Shown piece by piece: positions 1 to 10,863 of a stretch of 64,000 nucleotides of DNA. Position 1 is the stretch's first letter. Each line of letters starts with the position of its first letter. The position numbers and the translations under genes are program-made. Under the pieces are notes generated by a model. The model ran no database searches, was not told where the DNA came from, and saw nothing but the letters and a program-made list of their open reading frames with translations. Source of the DNA: Metallyticus violacea (lineage: Eukaryota > Arthropoda > Insecta > Mantodea > Metallyticidae); the NCBI GenBank assembly GCA_030762175.1, contig JAUJEO010000021.1, positions 1,736,001 through 1,800,000 on the forward strand, given 5' to 3'.

Positions 1-810
1 AAGCGATCTACAAAAAATTTCACATAGAATAATATATTTTTAAATGCGTTTTTTATGATGAAAATATAAAATTTAAAAGCACAGAGAAAAATTAATGAAG
101 AAAAAAACAGGTTTTTTTTCAAAAAGATTTTTCAGGAAAAAAACCCCTTTTTAGAGTGAGATAGAAACTATATTTATTGTCATCAGTTTTCATGTTTCTT
201 CAGTGTCATATTCCTTTCTAGTTCTATTAAACAAGATAAATGAAAATCAAAGAGATATCTGCAAAATATTTCACGAAGAAAAATATAGCATTTTTAAAGG
301 AGTTTTTTATGATCAAATTATAAAATTTAAAAGCAGCAATGATAAAAAAACACGCTTTCTGCAAAAAATTTCAATAAAGAAAAATAGAGCATTTTTAAAG
401 GCGTTTTTTACGATGAAAATATAAAATTTAAAACTGCAAGAAAAATTAATGAAGAAAAAAACACGATTTTTTGCATAAAGTTTTTTATGCAAAAGCATAA
501 GTTTTGCAAAGTTTATTGTCATCAATTTTCATGGGTCTTTTGGTGTACTATTACTTTCTTGGTCTATTAAACAAATGTAAAAGATATCTGCAAAAAATTT
601 CCTGAAGAAAAATATAACATTTTTAAAGCAGTTTGTAAATATCAAAATAAAATTCAAATGCACCAAGAAAAATTAATGCAGGAAAAAACCACGCTTTTTT
701 AAAAAAAAAAAAAATTCATAAAAAAAAAACGTTTTTCAGATTGATTGAAATGATGTTTACTGTCTTCAATTTTCATGTTATAATATTCCTTTCTAAGCCT
801 ATTATATAAT
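1..810. repeat. Diverged AT-rich tandem repeat
   Basis: The block tttattgtcatcagttttcatg-like recurs near 172, 512 and 755. Between these anchors the order of motifs is the same: an oligo-purine run, gaagaaaaatatagcattttt, ttttttatgat, and aaaaattaatgaagaaaaaa. The main unit is about 240 bp. An extra ~100-bp subunit (276-312 repeated at 377-413) lengthens the first interval to about 340 bp. The first unit is cut by the window edge. The small reading frames here are low-complexity K/F/I strings and are not genes. Confidence 0.75.
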
Positions 811-1018
811 ATAAATGAAAGAGTAACTTTTATTTTATTAAGTAATCTATAAACCACTGAACTGTAATTTAAAAAATTGGTTTTTAACTGGAAAATACCA
901 TTAAAAATACATTAGCTTAGTAAATTCAGCGAATGATAGCGCTATGCCTAGCTACCATGCAGTGCTCGGCCTATTGCCAGATCATCACATCTTGAAGATG
1001 ATCTTCTTCTATTGAGTT

Positions 1019-1641
1019 TGTTCCCTTTTGTCTATGGCAGCTTAAAAAGAGAGAACGAATGCTGGATATCGGGGACAAAATCCAAGTTCTGTCCTCTAGG
1101 AAACTGCAAGGTATATATCCGGGCTTCTAATGAATAACTCAATCAGCTCCTTAGTAGAAAATATTTAAGAACAAGATTTATTACAATGCTGGACCGACGT
1201 CCTCAGTCGAGAACTCTCTCTCTCTCCTTCCTTTGCAAGGACAGAGACTGTTCTTGCTAGCTGCACATGTCAGGTGACCTGCGCCTAATAACTTATCTTA
1301 TAAGTGGGCAACCACCCTTCAGTGAAAAAGACATTGCCCAGAAGCCATGTGCACCTGATAACTTACCTAATTATATGTTTGCAGTTTCTCTTCGTAGCTT
1401 GTTTACATAAGTGTGAAGGACACTGCCCAGAAGGTGTGTCTATTAGCCAGGGGTTGTGCCTGCTTCATGTCACCTTGCCTGACAACTATAGAAGCGGTCC
1501 TTATGATACTAATATACAGCATGTTTCTTATTTTACAGTTTCATATTCACATTCTCAATTTTCATTACACTCTCAATTCTCATTATTTTCTCAATTCTCA
1601 TTATACTCTCAATTCTCATTACACTCTCAATCCTCATTACA
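1019..1641 (-). mobile_element. Candidate 3' LTR of a minus-strand retroelement
   Basis: The block lies directly downstream of the env-like remnant on the minus strand. On that strand a polypurine tract (1654-1642, ccaagggggaggg) is followed at once by TGTAATG, and the block ends ...GGGAACA, giving TGT...ACA ends. Inside, on the minus strand, are a TATA-like cttataag near 1300, a (ga)n stretch near 1220 and an aataaa signal near 1180. A ~90-bp segment is partly duplicated (cattgcccagaag at ~1335, cactgcccagaag at ~1421). The outer boundary is a guess, and no second LTR is present to confirm it. Confidence 0.4.
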
Positions 1642-1643
1642 CC
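1554..1643. repeat. 18-bp minisatellite, five units
   Basis: Five consecutive units of ctcaattctcattacact differ by one to four bases, running from 1554 to 1643. They sit at the U3 end of the candidate LTR next to the polypurine tract. Because 18 is a multiple of three, they give a false repeat peptide (FSLHSQ) in an open plus-strand frame. Confidence 0.9.
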
Positions 1644-1699
1644 CTCCCCCTTGGAAAAAGTTTTTTCTTAGGATAATTTTTGTAGCTCCTAGCGGAAGG

Positions 1700-3260
1700 C
1701 TAAGTAGTCCTGCTTCTGGTTTTAGGACTGTCATAAAGTTCTACTGCTTTGGTTTCATTTGCATCCTCTCGTTTGGGATGCTCCATTTTAGTAAGTGTGG
1801 AATAAACTTCTTCTTTGGAAGCATGATTGTGGATATTTATACACAGGCCTTCTGTAGTTCCCTTCCAGGACTTCTTTGGAACCAAAAGAAACAGTTCCTA
1901 CAACAATTGCAGTAGTAGCAACAGTTACAATTACAATTATAATCCCTACTACAGAGCCCCACGATGTAGCGTAATTGCACAAATGAGTAAAGTCCTTTTG
2001 CTCTTCTTCTTTATTAAGTTTATCAACTTCATCTACTTTAATGCTAGCTACTCTAAAATCTTCTGCTGAAGACATTAAATTTATCAGTGGTCAGTGGCAT
2101 GTCTAAATGCAACCTATCATTTTCAATATTTTTTCCCCGTGCTTCACAGTAATCAAAATTTAGTTCTGCTCTTCGCAGAAAATCAGCAGTAATATTACTT
2201 ATTGAAGCACTCATTGCATACAAAGTTACACGAGCAAAAATGCCTTAAGTTATGCTCTAGTGTCAGTTTGCCTTCCTTTTCGATTGTTACTTGCTTGGAA
2301 TAATCAATACACAAAACTGTAAGCCTATCTGGTTGCTGTGATACAAATATACATTGCTTAAATATAATGGTATCCAAAAAGTTTTGCCCAGCTTGGTTAC
2401 TCTAATTTCACAATTATTAGTCATTGCCACAGTAGAGGGGTAGAGAAGTGTTGCCTCACAATCCTCCCCTGGCATGTATGTATGGATGGGAATATTTTCC
2501 TTGCACACATATTGGAATTCATTTGGCTGAAAACATCCTACTGACATAATGTCAGTAAATGTCTTTCCATAATGTTGTCTAATAGGTTCACTAAATCTTT
2601 ATGTGAACTTATACTTGTTCTTAAAATAGGTGTGGGGTACTTTTGCAATTCAGAAAGGGGTAAAGAAGTCCACTTTGCAGTTTTTAAGTTTTCATCATTT
2701 TCTAAATTTTCTCTAATTCATTAATTCTGGTTACAATGATCTTTGCTCTGCATGTACCAAGGCATCTAATAGAATTTCAAATGAATGCTGACATCCAACG
2801 TGCTCATTTATCTGATTAACGTTTTCCATTGCTTCTACCTTATTAGCTAATTGGATAACTTAATTTAACTTTCTTTCAAGATGAGATCATTCTTGAATTG
2901 TTAACTGAAACTAATGTTGATTTTATTACTGTTGTCTCAAATTTTAAAATGTGCAAGAACTCAGTATTGTCTTTCTCTAAATTAGAAATGTGTTTGTTAA
3001 AATTTTCTGCATTAGATTATGATAGTGTACCAAACAATATTTTGGTAATGTCACCAATAAAATTTGAAACTCCTCTTTTACATCTCAACAATTTTCCAGT
3101 TGCAAATGAATGTGATGGATCTGTTAGGTATTTGCCTAGCAGGTCCATAGATTATCAATGTATCTAACTTTAGATTTCATGTATTGTTGGAATATACCAC
3201 AATCTGTTAAAGTGGTAATAGAATATACCATTCTATTGCCACTTTATTACAATATTCGGC
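1700..3260 (-). pseudogene. env: Errantivirus/baculovirus-F-like envelope (env) remnant
   Basis: A decayed fusion-envelope gene reads from about 3260 down to 1700 in several broken frames. Visible parts, in order: an N-terminal stretch; a furin-type site R-C-K-R (codons at 3085-3074) followed by GVSNFIGDITKILFGTL, the fusion-peptide pattern of insect errantivirus Env and baculovirus F proteins; a stop-ridden, coiled-coil-like middle; a Cys-containing ectodomain (2547-2195, for example FQYVC, CEATLLYPS, CIDYSKQVTI); a membrane segment near 1960 (SVVGIIIVIVTVATTAIVV); and a hydrophilic tail. Multiple stops and frame changes mean it cannot be expressed. No gag or pol is seen upstream, so the element is 5' truncated. 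Belonging to a Ty3/gypsy errantivirus is inferred from the env type. Confidence 0.75.
3208..3246. repeat. Short hairpin in env remnant
   Basis: Arms taaagtggtaatagaat (3208-3224) and attctattgccacttta (3230-3246) pair with one mismatch across a 5-base spacer. It is one of several tight inverted duplications in this window. Confidence 0.8.
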
Positions 3261-4060
3261 CACTGACCTTTGGTGGTCCTTTGTCTCCACAGAATTCTTG
3301 TCGGTTCTAAATTAAAATAACTATTACCTTCCATTGAACTTTGAGATCCCAATAGCTTTGGGCATGAAAAGGTAAGGGAGTTTTACATGGCCATGAATAA
3401 TGAGGGCCCAAAAATGGAGAGTCGCCCTCTAGAATTAAAAAGAAATGTGCGAAAGTAAAAACAACAGAAACAATGCCTGAGTTTGCAATATAATGCTAGT
3501 ATATCTAAAGATGAACAACCTAAATTATTCAAAAATTAAATTATGTATATTATGCATCCTCAAGAATTATTCCCTACAACTTAGTTTCTGATTATAAGCC
3601 AAAGTCAAACTGGAAAAGATGGTTTCTTCCTAAGACTGTTGTTCTTGCCATCTCTATTTGCATATAATATAAAAAAAATATTTTCTATTGTACAGGAGAG
3701 GCCGTAAAGCAGCTTCTGCCTTTGCTCTCAGCTGAAAATAATATCCAAATTCCTACTATTTCCAACATAAAAAAATTAAAAGTATTCTTGTCCTTTAATG
3801 CCCTGGCAAAAAAATTCCTTTAGAAATAATATATACATGGTATAGGAATATCTATATTTTGAAACAAAAATGATATATAAATGAAATATAAATATTTCAT
3901 TTATATTTCAGTGCTAACAATACTCTTTTTATATTTAAGCAAAATATCATAAGAGAAAATTTTTGCTAATTTCCTCCATCCTCTCAGCTCTTGCAGTTCT
4001 ACCCATGAAACCTGAACCCTATATGTTATATGTGTGTGTGTGTTCATTAACACTCTAGTA
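3260..4060. other. No gene seen
   Basis: AT-rich sequence with no convincing frame on either strand. A short (tg)n run sits near 4028-4042. The part next to 3260 could be further 5' sequence of the retroelement, but no pol motif was found. Confidence 0.5.
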
Positions 4061-4900
4061 TTTGCAAATTATTTTTTTTCAATGAAATTCGCTACATTTC
4101 TTTAAAATTCATTCATAAAAATATTTTCTGAAAATCAGGGCAATTGGACCATTAGGAGTGGGGGTTAAAGCAAAATTCAAAAATCACTCTAGTGAACAAA
4201 ATTTTAATTTTGTTAAAGGAAATTTGTTATATGTCACTGAAATAAAATAAGAAAAATAGCTTATGAAAATCATTGAAATTGGACTATTAGGAGAGGGGTT
4301 ACCCCAAAATTTAAAAATTGCTCTAGTGGCATTAAAATATTTTTTTCCCCTACAATGAAAGCCCATATATACCATTTAAATAAAATAAACAAAAAAATAT
4401 TTCTGAAAATCAGGGATATTGAGCCATTAAGTGTGGTGTTTACCTGCAACCCAACATTTAAAACTCACTCTAGCAATACTAATGTTTGTTTTTTTTAATA
4501 CAAAACTCAGCATATACCATTTAAAAAGAAAAATATTCTGAAAAATCAATTAAATGAGATTAGTAGGAGTGGAGGTATACCTGACACCCCAAATTTAAAT
4601 TCTTGCAGCACAATATTTGCTTTTTTGCAGTGAAACTCTGTATATATTATTTAAATTAAATAAGAAAAAAATAGTTCCAGAAAATCAGGGAAATTGGATA
4701 ATTAAATTGTATCTGAAATCCAAAATTTAAAAATTGCTCTAGTGGCACCAATATTTGTTTCTTCACAACAAAATTTGGTATTTACTATTTAAATAAAATA
4801 AGGAAAATTAGTTTCTGAAAAGTATGGAAACTACACCATTAGGAGTAGGGGTATACTTGAAAATTCAAAATTAAAAAGAACTCTTGCATTTAATTTTCTC
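4060..4900. repeat. About 137-bp satellite-like tandem repeat, six units
   Basis: The phrase ctgaaaatcaggg..attgg recurs near 4127, 4264, 4404, 4540, 4678 and 4816, a spacing of 136-140 bp. Each unit also carries attaggagtgggggt, aaaatttaaaaattgctctagtggca, a T-rich run, and tatataccatttaaataaaataa in the same order. Units are strongly diverged, so the array is old. Confidence 0.85.
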
Positions 4901-4904
4901 TATA

Positions 4905-5465
4905 TTGTTTCAAAATAAAAGAGCAAATTAATTCAGCGTAAACAACATCAACGGTGGTGGTGGTGGTGATGAAAATGTGAATTCTGTTTTGTGATACTTA
5001 TAGATTGCAAGAATGCTAATTTTATTCCTCCAATACCACACATTAAGGCCATAATTTATTTCATTTCATTAATTAATAAGGCCATAATTTGGATGTTATA
5101 CTCTTTTTTCAGTTTCTTGAAGTTACCTTTTCAGGTGAGGAATTTACTTGGTTTATGCAGTTCCTTAAAGGCAAACTTTTTCTAACTTTTTTTTTAATTA
5201 TTGAACAAAAAATGTTGGTGGATTACATCTGATCAAATGCAAAAGTACAATAACTAAACTTAAGAAAATTACTGCATACAAGGGTTACATTAAATATAAG
5301 TAAATAATTACATTAAATTCAAAATAAATTTGTCGGACCTAATACAGTAAAGCAATTAATTTATTCTTTAATAGATTTAAAAATATATGAGCTACATTTA
5401 ATGCTAACTAAAATTTTGGGAAATTATATATATTTGGGATAATCTGGAGTTTACCAATTTTCAGC
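4905..5465. other. No gene seen
   Basis: AT-rich sequence with a short (ggt)n run near 4953. The plus-strand frame 4991-5185 has no recognisable motif or coding bias. Confidence 0.5.
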
Positions 5466-5469
5466 ACAT

Positions 5470-7560
5470 TAACTTTAATATGAAAAAGAAAGCTGTAAAG
5501 CAAAAAAAGAAACTAAAGAACTTGCACCAGGGAAAAGTTATGAAGAATAATCGACATATACAGCACCAGAACTTTCAGAATGTATTGTAGTCAACCTATC
5601 TAAAGAAAATTTCAATAAAGAAGAAATTAGGTTTTTAAATAAACGGCAGAGGACTTGTGTCAATTTCTCAAACAATGTGGAGCAACATATAATAGATCTG
5701 GAGACTGCAATCAAAGGGCTAAATAATGAGGGGAGGAAATTCTGTATTACATTGCAAAAAGTAATATTAAGTTTATACGGTAAAAAAAATCCTGGAATCA
5801 CTTAATCAATAATGGATAGAATATAAAAAAGCAGATAGATAAAAGGAAACAAAATTGTGATCATGGTCAAAGTAGCATACAAGTCAAAGATACAAGAATT
5901 TCTCAGTGGGAAAGAATACAAGAAAATAAAAGTGCATCCTTTGAAGAAATGCATATAGTCCATAAACAAATCGATCAACAAAAGCAAAATCATACCACCC
6001 AAGGAGAAACCAAAATTAAAAGCAGACAATGCCACAATAGGTAAGGATGCATGGCCTATCAAAAATACATAAACCAGGAAATCCCACAAGACCAATAATC
6101 AACTGTAAAAACACACTTTCCTACCAACTAGGAAGGTGGTTCCTCCAGAGATTTCAAAAATAGCTTAACTGTAAGTAAATCCAAAGAACTGATGGAGAAA
6201 ATTAAAGATTTGCTTCTCCAAAAGGATGATGTTCTAGTTTCCTTTGATGTAAATTCACTTTTTCCCAGCATACCAAAATGCAAACTCCCAACATCCCTTC
6301 AGAAATGGTTGCAGTCTCTGAAACTAAGTAACGAGGAGATTAAAGAATATATCTAACTAACAAAAGTCTGCATCAGTCAGAATTTTTTCAGGTTCAATGG
6401 TGAATTCCATAAACAAAAAGCAGGTTTAGCTATGAGGAATCTATTATCAACTTTTCTGGCTGATTTATATATCAATAAATATTGTACTTACGAAGCTGTT
6501 GACAATGGAGTGGTAAGTCTGGCACAGATACATGGATGATTGTGATTGTTAATAAGAAACACTTGGAGGATGCTCTGAAATTGCTAAACCTACAAGACAG
6601 GAAATTAAATTCACTTCTGAAACAAACATTTGTCTTCAACATGATTCCTTTCCTTCACTTAAAGATTATAAGAACAGGCAATAATTTGAAATTTGGAATA
6701 TAAAGAAGGGATATGCAGACTGAAAATCGCATAAAGGCAGTGGCTTCAATCCCACAGTGCACAACCGTTTAGCACACAGACACATTCAAACTCATTCATA
6801 CCCATGAATGAGTTTGAATACAGTGAAGAGTTCTCTTACATAATACAAACCAGCAAAAATCAATGGGTATGGCCATGAAATGGTAAACAAGAAAATCAAG
6901 AAATTAAAATAAGAGAAGAGGTTGAAACAAGTTACAACATTGTCAGCAAAAAAAGAAACTACCATTTACAAGAAATTTACGTCATCCTTGGGCCCCAAAA
7001 AATTCCAGAAAATACCCTGAAAGTTTGGGATTACTTTGTCCCCAGTGAACAAATTTGCCTAAATGCTAAATGCATTAAACTCCAGTGATAATGATTGAAA
7101 CCTAATGAGAAGAAACCAGAAATATATGAAATAAACTGTTTGGGATGCAACAAAGTATATATTGGCAAATAAAAAGAAATACTGGAATTAGGCTAAAGGA
7201 ATACTGTGGAAACATCAGGTGCAATCAAATATATAATTCAGCAGTTGCACATCACTTTTGGAAAGATAAACATGATATAGAAATGGATGTTAAAATATTG
7301 AAATTCATAGATAGACCCTTGGAAAAAAAATGTTATAAAAACTATGAAGATATGGCTGAGAACTTTGAGATCCAAACAAGGCAAATTAATCCAAAAGTTC
7401 ATAAAATATCAATGAGAACTACACTGAGTCCATTCAACCAACAACAAATCTGGCAGTTGACACGCAGTTGATGATGTGGGCAAAAGCCTGTGAAACTTGT
7501 TCTGTATAATTCAATGGTAAGTGGAGCATAAGAGTATTAAAGTGACTCACCATTTATTAT
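5470..7560 (+). mobile_element. Penelope-like element, family A, most complete copy
   Basis: The element reads left to right through the standard Penelope parts: an N-terminal region (ENFNKEEIRFLNK near 5610), the HKPGNPTRPIINCKN block (about 6070-6110), RT core VSFDVNSLFPSIP (about 6235-6275) and QKAGLAMRN (about 6415), a decayed catalytic region, and a GIY-YIG endonuclease near 7100. It ends in gtataattcaatggtaagtg (about 7505) and tgactcacc (about 7542), a terminus shared with the copies at 17741 and 22955. Penelope elements insert through an RT and a GIY-YIG nickase. Stops and frameshifts show it is inactive. The 5' end is not defined. Confidence 0.85.
5538..7471 (+). pseudogene. Broken PLE reverse transcriptase / GIY-YIG endonuclease ORF
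   Basis: This is the coding remnant of the family A copy. Intact-looking segments alternate with frameshifts: an N-terminal piece (5538-5800), the RT fingers and palm (6180-6480), a damaged YxDD region near 6530 (the Tyr-Val-Asp-Asp equivalent is out of frame), an FLHLKI block near 6650, and the endonuclease part (7100-7471). In the nuclease, KKPEIYEINCLGCNKVYIGK holds the GIY-like and YIG motifs, but a stop follows the lysine. The HFW motif downstream (about 7250) is present. It cannot give an active enzyme. Confidence 0.8.
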
Positions 7561-7564
7561 GAAT

Positions 7565-8068
7565 AAAATAAATACATACTAAACTGGAAAAGTGACAGTG
7601 AGTAGCATTTAGTATTTCTGAGTGAATTGCTGAGTCAATTACTGTGTGGGAGGGGGATAAAACACATTCTAATGCAATTACATAATGTGGAATAGTTTTA
7701 TACAGTTGCCCTAATGGGCATGCTTGGTATGGTGAATAGCCTGTGGCCTGAAAAGGCCATGGATTCCAGTACTGTCTTCATCATGGATGAGTTCTAATGT
7801 GTTTGTCTACTGCCTGAACCAAACTAATGGTTATGTGTAATGCTGACTATTACCTTGGAGTCTCGCCATTGCGACCATGTTTAGTTTGGTGCATCTGTTC
7901 CATACATAATTTGAAATAGACTCAGTCCTTGTAGTTATACTAGTAGTGTGTATTTCATGAGCAATGATTAATATATTTTAATGATAATAAATGGCAATGA
8001 AGAAATCCATTCCTCAGTTTGGAGAATATTTAACCCTGCAATACTGGAACTCAATATAATCACTAATG
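7565..8068. other. No gene seen; possible tRNA-like relic
   Basis: No coding signal. A stretch near 7720-7780 has tRNA-like A- and B-box spacing (tggtatggtgaatagc ... ggattccagtact), possibly a worn SINE head, but the match is weak. Confidence 0.4.
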
Positions 8069-8069
8069 T

Positions 8070-8492
8070 TCTCACCTTCAGAATATAAGTGAAATTCACT
8101 TATCATCCTTGGGCCACCAAAAAATTGGAAAGAATACTCAGAGAGTTTGAGATTACTTTGTCCCCAGTGAATAAGTTTAGTCTAAAAAATCTGATAAATT
8201 CTGGTGATAATGATAGAATACCGGAGGAAAAGAAGCCAGGAATGTACAAAATCAACTGTTCAGAATGTAACAAAGTATATATTGGAAAAACAAAAAGAAG
8301 CATTGGAATCAGGCCGAAGGAACACTAGAGAAACATAAGGTACAATCAGATAGAGAAATCAGCAGTTGCACATCGCTTTTGGAGAGATAAACACGATAGA
8401 AAAATGGTGTGAAATTATTGAAATTCGTAGATCGACCCATTGAGCCGGGAATATGGGGAAAAAATTAATATAAAAAAATATGAGGATAAGGT
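8070..8492 (+). mobile_element. PLE family A fragment with GIY-YIG domain
   Basis: A copy of the family A 3' coding region truncated at both ends. The frame starting at 8089 reads through FTYHPWATKKLERILREFEI and into GMYKINCSECNKVYIGKTKR, the GIY-YIG core, then breaks at a stop near 8328. Homology ends near 8492 within ...aagaaaaaatatgagg. No family A terminus follows. Confidence 0.85.
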
Positions 8493-8494
8493 AA

Positions 8495-9055
8495 GGCTTT
8501 CTTACCTTGGGAGTACACTCCCAAATTAAAATTATGAACAAAAGCAAGTAATATGATGCTAATATTTCCACAAGTTCAAAAAATTGTAAGCACCAACAAA
8601 ATAATACACAGCTGAAATGAATTAAAATGAGGAAAAAAAAAAATAGGGGGGAGGAAATTAATGACCTAAATGTAAAGCTAATCATCTTGAATACAACAGT
8701 AAAATAAACAAATGAAATCAAACAAGAGAGCATATCAGGATATCCATTTCCTGCACATTTACTTGCAGACATCTATCTGCATGTCAGATTTAAGAAATAT
8801 GTACTATGGAACATGATATAAGGTTGAAATATACAAGTATCACCTTCACAGATTTGCACTGCACCCTTAAACAAAATAATAAACTCTGGGATATAGTCAT
8901 TTACCATGTGTATAAGTAATATTTTAATATTCTTTGTTAATATATTTATTTGTACCTGTAATAATTGTGCTTTTTTTTATGGCTTCATTAACAATAAATA
9001 GTTAAAGCATAATTATTCCACATACAAGAAAATATAAATTACAAATTATCCTACA
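8495..9055. other. No gene seen
   Basis: AT-rich, with an 18-base palindrome-like ttgggagtacactcccaa at about 8506. The hydrophobic minus-strand frame 8359-8772 overlaps the PLE fragment and is low-complexity F/I/L sequence, a frame shadow. Confidence 0.5.
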
Positions 9056-9058
9056 ATA

Positions 9059-9345
9059 GCCAGTATATTTGGCTTGCCAAAAATTCACAAACCAATAATG
9101 AGCACATATTTGCTAGCAAATTGGTTATAAGACAGATTCAATGAATTACAAAGTAGAAGCATAAGTAATTCTATCCAATTAATTGAAGAAATAAAGGATA
9201 TTAGATTATTACCTATAGATACACTAGTGTCGTTTGATGTGATCTCATTATTCCCCAGCATACCTACAGAAAAACTTTTAATCATTTTACAAAAATGGTT
9301 AAAAAAAGTAGGAATCAATGAAACACACAGCAAAGAGTACATACT
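9059..9345 (+). mobile_element. PLE reverse transcriptase fragment
   Basis: With one stop, the plus strand encodes YGLPKIHKPI, YLLANWL, DTLVSFDVISLFPSIPTEKL and a following LQKWLKKVGI, i.e. the finger and first palm motifs of a Penelope RT, close to families B and C. It stops abruptly at 9345, where an inverted family B terminus begins. The minus-strand frame 9085-9342 is its shadow. Confidence 0.8.
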
Positions 9346-9450
9346 TAGGTATTCATTTTTTTTACACTAAACTCCATTTACTTACATAAAATTAAGATGC
9401 ATTTTGGGAGAATCTCTCCCATCTTCAGTTGCTCACTAAACCGCTGTTAC
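9346..9450 (-). mobile_element. PLE family B terminus, inverted
   Basis: The sequence taggtattcatttt, then acactaaactccattta, gggagaatctctcccatcttcagttg matches the outer end of family B at 24277-24370 and the reverse complement of 27295-27395. It abuts the RT fragment without a gap and points the other way. Confidence 0.8.
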
Positions 9451-9454
9451 TGGA

Positions 9455-10435
9455 AATGATGGCTGAACACCTGAATGTTTCTCTAGGTGCACACAAAGCA
9501 TAGTTGTGCCTGGAGTGTACAGAATGAATATGCCATATACATGCTATTATTCCTTATTGTTGCACATGTTTATCGTCTCGTGATGATAATAATAAATACC
9601 TAATGATTATTGTTAAAGGTAATAAAAATATAAATGCTATTAATAATTATACAATTTTTGCAAATCAATGTTTATAATACAGTATTAACTATATTGTTAA
9701 ATTAATATTAAATTAAATTAGTATTTATTAAATTTATGTTTCAGGAATCATGTACAAGTAAAGTAGTAATAAAAACTTTATATTTATTTGTATGACTATG
9801 AAAGATTAATAAATAACCATGGCTTTAATCTAATAGCAGAATGAACCTAAAAATATTCATTATAATTAACAGTAGCATGGAGCAGGCATAGTAAAATGTT
9901 TAACTACTTGAGTGCTCCAAGATATGTTAGTGTCTATCTTTCAGTGCAATTCAATGCATAAGAATTTGAATGTGAAACAAAGACAAAAATTTTGTATCAG
10001 TGCAGGAAATTACTGCACCATAAAGTGTGTAATTTGTGCAAATGCTTTTATTTTAGACTTTATAATAATGTTTAATTTTTTTACATTTAAAGAGGAAATT
10101 TAATGAAAAGGAACAATGTTGTCAGGTGTTTATTTTATCATCTCACTGTTTCATAAAATACTTTTTTGCTCTGTGAAATTCTTGGTAGAGATTGTTGCAT
10201 ATTTTCATACAGAGAAAATAAAAAATGACAATGGTATAATTCTAGGTATTTAATTTCATAATTCAAAATCATTTCTACAAGTAAAAAAAAATTGCCTTAA
10301 CCATCACAAGATATGAAATGCTACCAAACAATGGTAGCTGTCTCAACTATCAGATTTGATTTTACATACTCATTTGCAAAATTGCTTTATCAAGATCTTC
10401 TGGTATTCTGCTTTTTAATATGTTTGCAAACGGCA
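9455..10435. other. No gene seen
   Basis: AT-rich sequence dominated by taaat runs (9600-9750). The frame at 9912-10103 has no recognisable motif. Confidence 0.5.
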
Positions 10436-10439
10436 AAGT

Positions 10440-10467
10440 AATAATAATAATAATAATAATAATAATA
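10440..10467. repeat. (AAT)n microsatellite
   Basis: Nine ata/aat repeats, immediately beyond the 3' flank of a SINE copy. Confidence 0.95.
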
Positions 10468-10500
10468 GCACTTTATTCACCATTTGGATTATTTACATGA

Positions 10501-10782
10501 ATGAATAATGTTTAATGCCCGTTTTTGCTACAGAGGCACCACAGGCGATGGACACTGGTGATACATGAAATGAAATAATATATTGGGAAAGGATTTATTT
10601 TTAAGGAAGGAAACGTTCCAGGTCTAAGTGTAGGGTACCTCCCCGGCATTTACCTATTAGAGTGAGGAAAACCTCGAAAAAACCACAGTCAGGGAGGATG
10701 GTCCTGGCAGGATTCGAATGCCAGACCTCTCGCTCACGAGTCCGTGATTTAACGACCACGGCCACTCGTGGCGGTGGGAATC
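10501..10782 (-). mobile_element. tRNA-derived SINE, family 2
   Basis: The copy is flanked by the direct repeat atttacatga (10491-10500 and 10783-10792). On the minus strand it starts with a tRNA-like head (gtggccgtggtcgttaaatc as A-box part, then gcattcgaatcctgccagga holding the B box), followed by the family body: ccggggaggtaccctaca, tggaacgtttccttcctta, atgtatcaccagtgtccatc, cctgtggtgcctctgtagca. Internal pol III promoters and target-site duplications are typical of SINEs mobilised by a LINE. Confidence 0.9.
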
Positions 10783-10863
10783 ATTTACATGATATGGGCT
10801 TCGTCCAGAATATAATATAAGCAATATACAAGTTTAGTAGTTATACTAGATTTACAATATGCC

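Noticed and set aside
1304..1915. 203-codon plus-strand open frame
   Set aside because: It runs across the candidate LTR, the 18-bp minisatellite and the complement of the env tail. The repeat peptide comes from the minisatellite.
5538..6095. Hydrophobic minus-strand frames resembling membrane proteins
   Set aside because: They are exact shadows of the PLE family A coding strand; the plus-strand frame has the RT-type motifs.
8359..8772. 137-codon hydrophobic minus-strand frame
   Set aside because: F/I/L-rich, partly antisense to a GIY-YIG fragment, with no start context or motif.
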